From Lacinutrix mariniflava (GTDB taxonomy: Bacteria > Bacteroidota > Bacteroidia > Flavobacteriales > Flavobacteriaceae): a DNA stretch of 64,000 nucleotides. The position numbers and the translations under genes were made by a program. This document shows positions 25,992 to 35,394 of this stretch, piece by piece. Within the stretch, counting starts at the first letter, position 1. Each line of letters opens with the position of its first letter. The stretch lies in NCBI RefSeq assembly GCF_001418015.1, contig NZ_LIQG01000027.1:62001-126000 (forward strand), given 5' to 3'. The notes below the pieces were generated by a model. The model was not told the origin of the DNA. It made no database searches and saw nothing but the letters and a program-made list of their open reading frames with translations.

Positions 25992-27365
25992 ATGAATATG
26001 AAAAAGTTTCTATTATTAACAGTAGTTTTAACGCTTTTAGCCAGTTGTGGTTCTAGTGACAAAGGTCAATTAGTTGGTGTTAAAGGAAAGAAGTGGCATC
26101 CAGAGAAGCCTTACGGTATGACTTTGGTACCTGGAGGAGCATTTATTATGGGTAAAGCTGATGATGATTTAGCTGGAATCCAAGATGCACCTGCAAAAAC
26201 CGTTACAGTAAGAGCTTTCTACATGGACGAAACAGAAATCACTAATAGTGAGTATCGTCAATTTGTAGAATGGGTTAGAGATTCTACAATCAGAACTAAA
26301 TTAGCAATCTTAGCTGATGAAGTTGGAGAAACTGGTGAAAGTGGAGAGCCTGGTATTGGTCAATTTGCATTTAAAGATGCTAACGAGGAAGAAATGACGC
26401 CTTACGAGCAATACATGATTGACAACTATAGTGGTCTTGGTGAAACTGGCTACGAAGGAAGAAAATTAAATCACGATGTAGATTTAGTTTTCGATACGGC
26501 GGAATATCCAGACGAATACTATGTAGAAGTTATGGATACTATGTACTTACCTATAGAAGAGTCTTATAACGGTCAACGTACTTGGGATGTAACAAAATTC
26601 AAGTTCCAATATTCTTATATGGATATTGAAAAAGCAGCAAAAAACAAAAACTTACGTCGTAAGGATGTTATTATAAAAGAAGAAGTAGAGATCTATCCAG
26701 ATACTACAGCTTGGATTAGAGATTTTGCATATTCTTATAATGAGCCAATGCACAATGACTATTTCTGGCATGATGCTTATGGAGATTATCCTGTAGTTGG
26801 AGTGTCTTGGAAACAAGCTAAAGCTTTCTGCCAATGGAGAACGTTAAAGCATAATTCTTACAGAAAAGAAAAGAAAAGACATTACGTAAACTCTTATAGA
26901 TTACCTTCTGAAGCAGAATGGGAATATGCGGCAAGAGGTGGCTTACAAGCAGCAACTTTCCCTTGGGGAGGACCATACGCTAAAAACGACAGAGGTTGTT
27001 TTATGGCTAACTTCAAACCATTACGTGGAGATTATGCAGCAGATACAGCTTTGTATACTGTAGAAGCAGATGCTTTCGAACCTAACGATTTTAACCTATA
27101 CAATATGGCTGGAAATGTTTCAGAATGGGTAAACGCATCTTACGATCCTAGTTCATACGAACATATGTCTACAATTAATCCAAGTGTAAATGAAGCTAGT
27201 AATCAACGTAAAGTTGTAAGAGGTGGTTCTTGGAAAGATGTTGCATACTTTTTACAAGTAAGTTCAAGAGATTACGAATATGCAGATTCTGCAAGAAGTT
27301 ATATTGGTTTTAGAACAGTTCAAGATTATATGGGAACTGAAGTTACTGCCAATTCAAGACGATAA
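25992..27365 (+). CDS. gldK: Gliding motility / T9SS lipoprotein GldK
   Basis: 457 residues. The lipoprotein signal peptide ends LLASC with the acylated Cys at 19. The protein has a formylglycine-generating-enzyme-like (SUMF1) fold: GMTLVPGGAFIMGKAD at the start, EYRQFVEWV, RLPSEAEWEYAARGG, NMAGNVSEWV and VVRGGSWKD. The paired active-site cysteines of true formylglycine enzymes are absent, as expected for GldK. With GldN it forms the periplasmic ring attached to the outer membrane in the T9SS. It is first of the conserved gldK-L-M-N order; gldL follows after 51 bp. Confidence 0.97.
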   Translation: MNMKKFLLLTVVLTLLASCGSSDKGQLVGVKGKKWHPEKPYGMTLVPGGAFIMGKADDDLAGIQDAPAKTVTVRAFYMDETEITNSEYRQFVEWVRDSTIRTKLAILADEVGETGESGEPGIGQFAFKDANEEEMTPYEQYMIDNYSGLGETGYEGRKLNHDVDLVFDTAEYPDEYYVEVMDTMYLPIEESYNGQRTWDVTKFKFQYSYMDIEKAAKNKNLRRKDVIIKEEVEIYPDTTAWIRDFAYSYNEPMHNDYFWHDAYGDYPVVGVSWKQAKAFCQWRTLKHNSYRKEKKRHYVNSYRLPSEAEWEYAARGGLQAATFPWGGPYAKNDRGCFMANFKPLRGDYAADTALYTVEADAFEPNDFNLYNMAGNVSEWVNASYDPSSYEHMSTINPSVNEASNQRKVVRGGSWKDVAYFLQVSSRDYEYADSARSYIGFRTVQDYMGTEVTANSRR

Positions 27366-27416
27366 TAAATAACCCTACTAAATTAATAAACAACTAAAAA
27401 CTAAAACTTAGAAATT

Positions 27417-28052
27417 ATGGCACAAAAAGGTAAAATTACAGTAACTAATATGGTCTATGGACTTGGAGCAGCATTGGTAATCGTTGGAGCTTTATTCAAA
27501 ATACAACACTGGCCTTTGGCTTCTGAAATATTAACAGTCGGAATGATTGTAGAAGCTTTAGTATTTACTTATTCTGCTTTCGAAAGACAATCTGCAGATA
27601 CCGATTGGTCTTTAGTATATCCAGAATTAGCTGGAGGTGTAGCTACAACTAAAAAAGCTAAACTTGAAGCACCTAAAGATGCTGAAGGTTTATTATCTCA
27701 AAAATTAGATAACTTATTAAAAGATGCTAAAATTGATGGTGAGTTAATGGCAAGCTTAGGTAACAGTATTAAAAATTTCGAAGGTGCTGCAAAAGGAATT
27801 TCTCCAACAGTAGACGCTATGTCTGCAACGAAGAAGTATGGCGAAGAAATGACTCTTGCTGCTGCACAAATGGAATCTTTAAACAGTTTATATAAAGTGC
27901 AAATGGATTCTGCTAGTCGTCAAGCGGCTATTAACGAGGAGTCTGTAGAGAATGCAGGTAAATTAAAAGAGCAAATGCAATCATTAGCATCTAACTTATC
28001 TTCTTTAAATGGAGTTTATGGAGGAATGTTAACTGCAATGAATAAAAACTAA
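27417..28052 (+). CDS. gldL: Gliding motility / T9SS motor protein GldL
   Basis: 211 residues. Two N-terminal membrane helices (about 11-28 and 36-55) carry the motif FKIQHWP in the turn and a membrane-embedded glutamate, E46, in the second helix, equivalent to the essential Glu of the characterised GldL. The cytoplasmic remainder is helical. GldL pentamers with a GldM dimer form the proton-driven rotary motor of T9SS secretion and gliding. Confidence 0.97.
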   Translation: MAQKGKITVTNMVYGLGAALVIVGALFKIQHWPLASEILTVGMIVEALVFTYSAFERQSADTDWSLVYPELAGGVATTKKAKLEAPKDAEGLLSQKLDNLLKDAKIDGELMASLGNSIKNFEGAAKGISPTVDAMSATKKYGEEMTLAAAQMESLNSLYKVQMDSASRQAAINEESVENAGKLKEQMQSLASNLSSLNGVYGGMLTAMNKN

Positions 28053-28098
28053 TTAGTAATTAGTATAACTATATTAATAACTTAAAAACTAATTAGAC

Positions 28099-29661
28099 AT
28101 GGCAGGAGGAAAAGCATCATCAAGGCAAAAAATGATTAACTTGATGTATTTAGTATTTATCGCAATGATGGCGATGAATATGTCAAAAGAAGTATTATCG
28201 GCATTTGGATTAATGGAAGCAAAGTTTTCTACTTCTAATGACGATACTTCAGAAAGAAATGCTGCTTTATTAGCAGATTTAGAGAAAAAAGGTGAAGAAA
28301 AGCCTGAAGAGTTTCTAATACCAGCAACAAAAGCTAAACAAATAAGTATAGCTTCAGAGAAATTCTATAGTTATATAGAAAGTTTGAAGAATGATTTATT
28401 GAAAAAAGGAGAGTATACTATCGATCCTGAGACAGGTAAGTTACCTTTTGAAGCGATGGATAAAACTGATATTTTAGATGAAATGTGGTTTACAGGAGAC
28501 CGTATGTCTAAGCCAGGTCAAGCTGTAATGGCAAAAATTGAAGCTTACAAAAATGAAGTTAGTGATATCTTAGGAAAAGACGTTAAGGCAAGTAAAGCCT
28601 TAAAAAGTTTTCAGGATTTATTTGATACTTCAAAGCAAAAAAATAAGGATGGTAAAGATATCGATTGGTTAGACTATCACTTTAAAGGATTTCCAGCAAT
28701 AGCATCTTTTACTAAGTTAACAGCAATGCAAAATGATGTTAAAGTAACTGAAGCTAACTTAATGAATTACTATTTAGGTAATGTGTTAACAGATGCGGTA
28801 TCACTTAATAAATATCAAGCAATTATTTTAGCTGATAAGTCTGCGTTTTTTGCAGGAGAGAAGTTTCAAGGTAAAGTAGTAATTGGTAAATATGCTAAAG
28901 TAGCACCTACAAAATTAAATGTTCAAGGAAAAGAAATTGACTTAACAAAAGCAATTGATTCAACTGGAGCTGCAACATTAGATTTTAATGTTGGAAATGT
29001 TGGTGAGCATGATATCAAAGGTAAATTTACCTTCTTAGAAGATGGTAAGCCATTAGAGATTGATATTAAAGGAAACTACGTTGTAGTTCCAAGACCAAAC
29101 TCTGCTACTATTTCTGCTGATAAAATGAATGTAGTTTACCGTGGTGTTTCAAACCCAATGACTATTTCTTTTGCAGGAGTACCAGATAATAAAGTATCTG
29201 CGTCAGGTGCTGGTTTATCTAAAGCAGGACAAGCTGGTAAATATAAAATGGTTCCTTCTTCTGGTAAAGAAGTTACAATTAATGTTAGTGCAACTTTAGA
29301 TGATGGTTCAAGAGCTTCAGATAAAGCAGTATTCAGAATTAAAGATATTCCTAAGCCAACAGGTCAGATGGCAGGAAAGGAATCTGGAAAACTTCCTAGA
29401 GCAAATGTTGCTGCAGGAACAGTTAAAGCAGTATTATTAGATTTTGATTTCGATTTACCATTAACGGTAACAGGATTTAAAGTAAAAGTACCAGGTCAAC
29501 CAAGTATTACTGTAAGCGGTAGTAAAATGAATGGTCAGGCTAAGGCAGCAATTAACAAAGCAAGAAGAGGTGATGCAATACAGATTTTTGAAATTAAGTC
29601 AAGATCTACTGGTCCAAAAATGAAACCAGCATCTCCAATAGTTATAGAGTTATCAAACTAA
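28099..29661 (+). CDS. gldM: Gliding motility / T9SS motor protein GldM
   Basis: 520 residues. A short cytoplasmic start (MAGGKASSRQKM) precedes a single membrane helix (INLMYLVFIAMMAMNM) that sits inside the GldL ring. The rest is periplasmic and made of serial domains; the last, about 420-520, has the GldM C-terminal beta fold, including AKAAINKARRGDAIQIFEIK. It transmits rotation from the inner-membrane motor to the GldK/GldN ring. Spacing to gldL and gldN is 46 and 40 bp, with no terminator between them. Confidence 0.97.
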   Translation: MAGGKASSRQKMINLMYLVFIAMMAMNMSKEVLSAFGLMEAKFSTSNDDTSERNAALLADLEKKGEEKPEEFLIPATKAKQISIASEKFYSYIESLKNDLLKKGEYTIDPETGKLPFEAMDKTDILDEMWFTGDRMSKPGQAVMAKIEAYKNEVSDILGKDVKASKALKSFQDLFDTSKQKNKDGKDIDWLDYHFKGFPAIASFTKLTAMQNDVKVTEANLMNYYLGNVLTDAVSLNKYQAIILADKSAFFAGEKFQGKVVIGKYAKVAPTKLNVQGKEIDLTKAIDSTGAATLDFNVGNVGEHDIKGKFTFLEDGKPLEIDIKGNYVVVPRPNSATISADKMNVVYRGVSNPMTISFAGVPDNKVSASGAGLSKAGQAGKYKMVPSSGKEVTINVSATLDDGSRASDKAVFRIKDIPKPTGQMAGKESGKLPRANVAAGTVKAVLLDFDFDLPLTVTGFKVKVPGQPSITVSGSKMNGQAKAAINKARRGDAIQIFEIKSRSTGPKMKPASPIVIELSN

Positions 29662-29701
29662 ACTAGCTTTATAATTAAATTAAATAAAAAAGAAGAACCA
29701 A

Positions 29702-30601
29702 ATGAATTGTAAATCTTTATTAGCAGTCGTATGTGGAGTACTTATCTCTTCTAGCGCATTTGCTCAAGCTAACATTTTAAATGCTAAATCTCCATCTGAG
29801 ATTGGTGTGAAAACTGAAGAACAAAAAGCTTTAGACAACGATAAACCGTTAGAGTATGGTTATGTTGATGATAGAGATATTATGTTCGCTAAAATGACTT
29901 GGGAAAAAATTATATTAGACGAGCGTGTTAACTTTCCATTATACTATCCTGTGGATACTAATAATATTGGAAGTAATAGACGTTCTCTTTATGATGTTTT
30001 AACGAAGTCTATCGCCGATGGATCAATTGAAAACGTTTATAACGATTCTTATTTTTCTGCGAAGCGTACGGCTAAAGAAATGAAAGACATAACTACTAAG
30101 ATAGATACTCTAGATTACGGTTATGACCAGTTTAATGCTGAAGGTCGTGTAGATCCTGAGTATATTACAAAAACTGAAATTTCTTCTTATCACGTAAGTG
30201 CCTATTTTATTAAAGGATTATGGTACTTCGATAAGCGTCAAGGTGAATTAAAATACCGTTTAATGGGAATTGCACCAGCAGCTCCAGATGTAAACTTTTT
30301 AGATTCAGAAGATGCTGCTAATAGTGAACCAAATGCATTATTTTGGGTATTCTTTCCAGATGCAAGAGAAGTATTGCACGAAGCGAAATCTTTCAATGCT
30401 AAAAACAGTGCTGTTCCATTTTCTTTCGATCACATTTTAAACGCACGTCGTTTTAATGCGGTTATTACTAGAGAAGAAAATGTGTTCGGTGACCGTAAAG
30501 TTGAAGATTATGTTGCTGAAAATGCATTAATGCAACTTTTAGAATCTGAAAGAATTAAAGAAAAGATTAGAAACTTCGAGTTAGATATGTGGTCATACTA
30601 A
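29702..30601 (+). CDS. gldN: Gliding motility / T9SS ring protein GldN
   Basis: 299 residues with a Sec signal peptide (ends SSAFAQ). Characteristic segments are YVDDRDIMFAKMTWEKIILDER, AKEMKDITTKIDTLDYG and the C-terminal HILNARRFNAVITREENV. It partners GldK in the large periplasmic ring of the T9SS. Only one copy is present; no gldO duplicate follows. A terminator directly after it closes the operon. Confidence 0.97.
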   Translation: MNCKSLLAVVCGVLISSSAFAQANILNAKSPSEIGVKTEEQKALDNDKPLEYGYVDDRDIMFAKMTWEKIILDERVNFPLYYPVDTNNIGSNRRSLYDVLTKSIADGSIENVYNDSYFSAKRTAKEMKDITTKIDTLDYGYDQFNAEGRVDPEYITKTEISSYHVSAYFIKGLWYFDKRQGELKYRLMGIAPAAPDVNFLDSEDAANSEPNALFWVFFPDAREVLHEAKSFNAKNSAVPFSFDHILNARRFNAVITREENVFGDRKVEDYVAENALMQLLESERIKEKIRNFELDMWSY

Positions 30602-30623
30602 TTAGAAATACTTAATATATTTT

Positions 30624-30657
30624 AAAACGCTCACTTTTATTAGTGAGCGTTTTTTTT
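30624..30657 (+). terminator. Rho-independent terminator after gldN
   Basis: Stem AAAACGCTCAC / GTGAGCGTTTT with an A/T loop and a T8 run on the + strand. Confidence 0.92.
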
Positions 30658-30742
30658 GTGTAATAATGTAATTATTATTGTTCAAAAATTAAATAAACTT
30701 TTTTTTCAAAAATAAAAGACAGATTAATTTTACCTTTACATA

Positions 30743-31786
30743 ATGAAAGTAGATTACATAATTGTAGGTTGTGGATTAGCAGGGATTGCCTTTTGTGAGC
30801 AGTTAATGGAGAATATTAAAACCTTTGTAGTTTTAGATAATAATTCACAACAATCGTCTACAGTTGCTGGTGGACTTTATAACCCGGTCACTTTAAAAAG
30901 ATTTACACCTGTTTGGCAAAGCAAAGAACAATTGGCTTTGGCGTTACCAATGTATACTAAAATTGAAGAGAGATTAAACGTTAAATTAGACTATAAGGTT
31001 CCTGTTAGGAAACGTTTTACTTCTTTAGAAGAACAAAATAATTGGTTTGCAAGATCCGATCGAGAAGGACTTTCAGATTACATGTCTTTAAATATTTATA
31101 AAAACACTAATCAGTTTATTAATTCTGAATTTGGATTTGGTGAAGTGTTAGAAACTGGTAGGATAGATACTAAATTATTAATTTCAGAATATAAAAAAGA
31201 TTTAAAATCTAGACAGTTACTAATTGAAGAATATTTTGACTATGATTTAATTGAATTTGAAGAAGATGTTGTAGTTTATAATGGTATTTCAGCAAGACAA
31301 ATTGTTTTTGCCGAAGGTTATGGTATTAAAAATAATCTGTTTTTTAATACACTACCGTTAGAAGGAAGTAAAGGTGAATTGGTAACTATTAAAGCTCCTA
31401 ATTTAAAATTGGATTATGTTTTAAAATCTAGTGTATTTATAATTCCGTTAGGTAATGATATTTATCGTATTGGTTCCACTTACGAGCGTACTGATAAAAC
31501 TAACAACATTAGTGAAAAAGCAAAAGAAGAACTTTTAAACAAGTTAAAAACGTTAATTACGTGTGAATTTAAAGTTATTGATCAAGTTGCAGGAATTAGA
31601 CCAACAGTTAAAGATAGAAGACCTTTAGTTGGTAGGCATCCAGAGCACAAAAATATGGCTATATTAAACGGCTTAGGAACACGAGGAGTAATGATTGGGC
31701 CCTATGTTGCAAAACAACTTTTTAACCATATAGAAAGAAATTCTGCTTTAGATAATGAGATAGACATTGCACGATTTAATGTTTAG
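30743..31786 (+). CDS. FAD-dependent oxidoreductase, DAO family
   Basis: 347 residues. A Rossmann FAD-binding motif VDYIIVGCGLAGIAFCEQL opens the protein (GxGxxG at 8-13), and AGIRPTVKDRRPLVGRHPE with GLGTRGVMIGPYVA near the C-terminus is typical of the D-amino-acid-oxidase/glycine-oxidase fold. The substrate cannot be predicted; related proteins include glycine oxidase and the MnmC C-terminal domain. It follows the gldN terminator and faces a - strand DUF983 gene with only 6 bp between stop codons. Confidence 0.88.
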   Translation: MKVDYIIVGCGLAGIAFCEQLMENIKTFVVLDNNSQQSSTVAGGLYNPVTLKRFTPVWQSKEQLALALPMYTKIEERLNVKLDYKVPVRKRFTSLEEQNNWFARSDREGLSDYMSLNIYKNTNQFINSEFGFGEVLETGRIDTKLLISEYKKDLKSRQLLIEEYFDYDLIEFEEDVVVYNGISARQIVFAEGYGIKNNLFFNTLPLEGSKGELVTIKAPNLKLDYVLKSSVFIIPLGNDIYRIGSTYERTDKTNNISEKAKEELLNKLKTLITCEFKVIDQVAGIRPTVKDRRPLVGRHPEHKNMAILNGLGTRGVMIGPYVAKQLFNHIERNSALDNEIDIARFNV

Positions 31787-31792
31787 TAGATT

Positions 31793-32185
31793 TTAACTCT
31801 TTTTCTTTTTAGCTAAAGATTTATCGTAATTCATAAAAATATTTATCCAAATATTTCTGGATAGTCTAATAATAATGGGATAGAATACTATTAGTGAAAC
31901 TACAATAGCTATCATTGCGGTATTAAGAGAACTGCTTAAAAATAAATAGCTAATCACAAAAGCAGCTACAGCAAAAGCAATACCAACACCGTAACTTACG
32001 TACATAGAGCCGTAAAAAAACGAAGGCTCCATTTTGTATTTAGTACCACAATTACTACAATTATCATGCATGCTAAAAATTTCTGTAAGCGCATACGGGT
32101 TTTTGTTTTTGTACATAGATTCTTCATGGCACTTTGGGCAAACACCTGTAAATATTCCGTAGAGTTTAGATCCTTTATTAAACAT
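31793..32185 (-). CDS. DUF983 membrane protein with zinc-ribbon motif
   Basis: 130 residues. Two CxxC pairs, CPKC at about 16-19 and CSNC at about 43-46, form a likely zinc ribbon before two hydrophobic segments (about 60-80 and 85-105). This is the standard layout of DUF983 proteins, whose role is unknown. It is transcribed away from the ABC-F gene; a shared intergenic region of about 86 bp holds promoter-like elements for both. Confidence 0.85.
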   Translation of the reverse strand: MFNKGSKLYGIFTGVCPKCHEESMYKNKNPYALTEIFSMHDNCSNCGTKYKMEPSFFYGSMYVSYGVGIAFAVAAFVISYLFLSSSLNTAMIAIVVSLIVFYPIIIRLSRNIWINIFMNYDKSLAKKKKS

Positions 32186-32271
32186 ATAATTTATGTACTT
32201 TTGCAGTTGTTAAACAATAAAACAAAGTTAAACAATACCGTTTAATTTTGTGTAACATAAGTCACAAATCA
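32186..32271. promoter_or_regulatory. Divergent promoter region between DUF983 and ABC-F genes
   Basis: For the - strand gene, CAAAGTTA at 32223-32230 reads TAACTTTG, a TAnnTTTG match. For the + strand gene, TACTTTTG at 32195-32202 and TAATTTTG at 32243-32250 both match, but neither has a good -33 element at the usual distance. Which is used cannot be decided from sequence. Confidence 0.42.
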
Positions 32272-34179
32272 ATGCTAAACATTCATAATCTATCTATTTC
32301 ATTTCAAGGAGAATACCTTTTTGAAGACATTACTTTTAAATTAGGAAATGGAGACCGAGTTGGACTTATAGGAAAAAACGGAGCAGGAAAATCTACCATG
32401 CTTAAAATCCTTTCTAAGGAAATGGAGCCAGATTCTGGGCAGATAGCAGGTGATAAGGATATGAAAATAGGATTTTTAAAACAAGACATCGATTTTGTTT
32501 TAGGAAGAACTGTTTTAGAAGAATCTTACCAAGCATTTGTAGAAATTAAAGCATTAGAATCTCAAATGGAGATTATAAACACGCAGCTTGCTACAAGAAC
32601 GGATTACGAAAGCGAAGGTTATAATCAAATAATGATTGATTTAAACGAAGCGCAACACCAATACGAAATTTTAGGAGGTTATAACTATCAAGGTGAAACC
32701 GAAAAAATTCTGCAAGGTTTAGGTTTTAAGCGTGAAGATTTCGATAAACTAACAGATACTTTCTCTGGTGGATGGAGAATGCGTATTGAATTAGCAAAAT
32801 TATTACTTCAAAATAACGATGTATTACTTCTCGATGAGCCAACAAACCACTTAGATATCGAATCTATTATTTGGTTAGAAGGCTTTTTAAGAAATTATGC
32901 AGGTGCAGTAGCGATTGTATCTCACGATAAAATGTTTTTAGATAATGTAACCAATAGAACTATAGAAATTTCTTTGGGTCGTATTTACGATTATCCAAAA
33001 CCATACACTAAGTATTTAGTTTTACGTGAAGAATTAAGAACACAGCAATTAGCTTCACAAAAGAATCAGCAAAAACAAATTGAGCAGACCGAAAAGCTTA
33101 TAGAAAAGTTTAGAGCAAAAGCATCTAAAGCAACTATGGCGCAATCGCTTATTAAAAAGCTTGATAAAATTGATAGAATAGAGGTAGATGAAGATGATAA
33201 TAGTGTAATGACACTTAATTTTCCAGTGTCTATTACACCTGGTAAAATAGTAGTAGAGACTAATGCTATTTCAAAAAATTACGGAGAAAAACAAGTCTTA
33301 TCTAATATCGATTTATTAATTGAACGTAATGCAAAAACAGCTTTTGTTGGGCAAAACGGTCAAGGTAAATCTACTTTAGCTAAAATTTTAGTTGGTGATA
33401 TTCAACATGATGGCTCTCTTAAATTGGGGCATAATGTACAAATAGGATACTTTGCACAAAATCAAGCAGAATATTTAGACGGAAGTAAAACCGTTTTAGA
33501 TACTATGATAGATGCTGCTAACGAAACGAATAGAAGTAAAGTTCGTGATATTTTAGGATCATTTTTATTCCGAGGATCGGAAGCAGAGAAATATGTAAGA
33601 GTGCTTTCTGGTGGTGAACGTAACCGTTTAGCTTTAGCGAAACTGATGTTGCAGCCATTTAATGTACTTATAATGGATGAGCCTACTAACCACTTAGATA
33701 TTAAGTCTAAAAATGTTTTAAAAGAAGCATTGCAACGTTTTGAAGGAACATTAATTTTAGTATCTCACGATAGAGATTTCCTTCAAGGTTTAACGTCTAC
33801 GGTTTACGAATTTAAAGATGAAAAACTAAAGAAGTATTTAGGAGATATCGATTATTATCTAGATAAACGTCAAGTTGATAATTTACGTGAAGTAGAAAAA
33901 CGTACCGTTAAAAAAGAAGCACCCAAAGAAAAAAACAAACAATCTTACGAAGACCAGAAGAAAGAAAAATCGCTTAATAATAAATTAAGTAATACTGAAT
34001 CTAAAATAAATCAGTTAGAAAAAGAAATCAAAGAAATAGATGTGGAATTAGCTACTAATTACGATGAGACTGTAGCCAAGCCTAATTTCTTTGAAAGCTA
34101 CCAAGCAAAAAAAGATAAGCTTGAGAAATTGATGGAAAATTGGGAGGAAATCACTTTACAATTAGAGGATTACAGTTAA
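32272..34179 (+). CDS. ABC-F family ATPase
   Basis: 635 residues from the ATG at 32272 (MLNIHNLSISFQG); an in-frame TTG at 32248 would add residues outside the domain. Two ABC ATPase domains (about 1-250 and 320-530) each have a Walker A (GKNGAGKST and GQNGQGKST), a signature (FSGGWRMR and LSGGERNR) and Walker B with DEPTNHLD. A charged linker separates them, and a Lys/Glu-rich coiled coil ends the protein. There is no membrane domain. ABC-F proteins act on ribosomes as translation factors or resistance factors; this one looks like the housekeeping Uup/YheS-like type, with exact subfamily uncertain. Confidence 0.93.
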   Translation: MLNIHNLSISFQGEYLFEDITFKLGNGDRVGLIGKNGAGKSTMLKILSKEMEPDSGQIAGDKDMKIGFLKQDIDFVLGRTVLEESYQAFVEIKALESQMEIINTQLATRTDYESEGYNQIMIDLNEAQHQYEILGGYNYQGETEKILQGLGFKREDFDKLTDTFSGGWRMRIELAKLLLQNNDVLLLDEPTNHLDIESIIWLEGFLRNYAGAVAIVSHDKMFLDNVTNRTIEISLGRIYDYPKPYTKYLVLREELRTQQLASQKNQQKQIEQTEKLIEKFRAKASKATMAQSLIKKLDKIDRIEVDEDDNSVMTLNFPVSITPGKIVVETNAISKNYGEKQVLSNIDLLIERNAKTAFVGQNGQGKSTLAKILVGDIQHDGSLKLGHNVQIGYFAQNQAEYLDGSKTVLDTMIDAANETNRSKVRDILGSFLFRGSEAEKYVRVLSGGERNRLALAKLMLQPFNVLIMDEPTNHLDIKSKNVLKEALQRFEGTLILVSHDRDFLQGLTSTVYEFKDEKLKKYLGDIDYYLDKRQVDNLREVEKRTVKKEAPKEKNKQSYEDQKKEKSLNNKLSNTESKINQLEKEIKEIDVELATNYDETVAKPNFFESYQAKKDKLEKLMENWEEITLQLEDYS

Positions 34180-34203
34180 TGGCTTTTTAAGTTTTTTTTA
34201 ACG

Positions 34204-34232
34204 TTTAGCGGTTAAACTATAGACTAATTTTG
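34204..34232 (+). promoter_or_regulatory. Promoter for the RND efflux operon
   Basis: TTT at 34204-34206 and TAATTTTG at 34225-34232 with an 18-nt spacer; the start codon is at 34259. A short inverted repeat GTTTA-GCGGT-TAAAC (34203-34217) overlaps the -33 element and could bind a repressor. Confidence 0.55.
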
Positions 34233-34258
34233 CGGTCTTACTTTTTAAAACCATACCA

Positions 34259-35392
34259 ATGCGCAAAATTATACTATCTATTGTTGGCATATTGCTAGTA
34301 GTAGCCTCTTTTTTATTTGCTAAAAAGTTAATAGCAGATAAAAATAAACCAAAGCCAGTACAGGCAAAAGTTGTAAAAACAGTATTTATCGATACTGTAC
34401 AAAATAGTACAATTCCAATAGTAATTGCTGCAAATGGTAAGCTTGAAGCTAAGCGTCGTCTAGAGCTTTATGCAGAGGTTCAAGGCATTTTTAAAACTGG
34501 AAATAAACTGTTTAAACCAGGTCAAGAATATAGAGCAGGACAAACCTTAATTAAAATTGACGCTGCAGAATACTACGCAAGTGTACAATCTTCAAAAAGT
34601 AACTTGTATAATTCTATAGCGGCAATTATGCCAGATTTACGTTTAGACTTTCCAGATATTTTTGATAAATGGCAAAACTATCTTAATAGTTTCGATTTAA
34701 ATAAAACAACACCAAAATTACCGGAAATGACTTCCGATAAGGAAAACTACTTCATTACTGGTAGAAGTATAGTCTCTAATTACTACAATGTTAAAACGCA
34801 AGAACAGCGTTTAGCTAAGTATTATATCTCAGCTCCTTTTTCGGGAATTTTAACCGAAGCGTTAGTAACCGAAGGTACTTTAATTAGAAGCGGTCAAAAA
34901 CTTGGAGAGTATATAGATCCTTCAGTTTACGAAATGGAAGTGGCTATTAGTAAAACCTTTGCCAACCTGCTTAAAGTAGGAGAAGAAGTGGCTTTAAATA
35001 ATTTGGATAAAACTGAAAGCTATAAAGGAAAAGTATCTCGTATAAACGGAAGTATAGATCCAACCACACAAACAATTACAGCGTACATTGAAGTTAAAAA
35101 CGCAAGCCTAAAAGAAGGTATGTATTTAGAAGCGAATTTAAATGCAAAAGAAGAAGCTAATGCTGTAGAAATAGATAGAAATCTATTATTAGAAAGTCAA
35201 CAAGTGTATGTGGTTAAAGATAGTTTACTAGATGTAATAGATGTAAAACCTGTATATTTTTCGGATACAAAAGTGGTTTTAAAAAATGTACCTAATGGAA
35301 CTATTATACTTAAAAAGCCAGTTCCTGGAGCTTATGCAGGAATGCTAGTTAAGCCTTTTGAAGACAAACCAAAAGCTAAAGACCAACAGTAA
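34259..35392 (+). CDS. RND efflux periplasmic adaptor (membrane fusion protein)
   Basis: 377 residues. An N-terminal membrane anchor (about 3-22) is followed by a lipoyl/barrel-sandwich domain (ELYAEVQGIFKTGNKLFKPG ... YYISAPFSGILTEALVTEG), a helical insert of about 80 residues between its halves, a beta-barrel and a membrane-proximal domain. This adaptor bridges the RND pump and the TolC-like channel encoded by the next two genes. The substrate is unknown. Spacing to the pump gene is 2 bp. Confidence 0.9.
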   Translation: MRKIILSIVGILLVVASFLFAKKLIADKNKPKPVQAKVVKTVFIDTVQNSTIPIVIAANGKLEAKRRLELYAEVQGIFKTGNKLFKPGQEYRAGQTLIKIDAAEYYASVQSSKSNLYNSIAAIMPDLRLDFPDIFDKWQNYLNSFDLNKTTPKLPEMTSDKENYFITGRSIVSNYYNVKTQEQRLAKYYISAPFSGILTEALVTEGTLIRSGQKLGEYIDPSVYEMEVAISKTFANLLKVGEEVALNNLDKTESYKGKVSRINGSIDPTTQTITAYIEVKNASLKEGMYLEANLNAKEEANAVEIDRNLLLESQQVYVVKDSLLDVIDVKPVYFSDTKVVLKNVPNGTIILKKPVPGAYAGMLVKPFEDKPKAKDQQ

Positions 35393-35394
35393 AC

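Noticed and set aside
25992-27365. GldK as an active formylglycine-generating enzyme
   Set aside because: The C-terminal region contains no cysteine pair where the active-site cysteines should be; the structural T9SS role explains the gene order.
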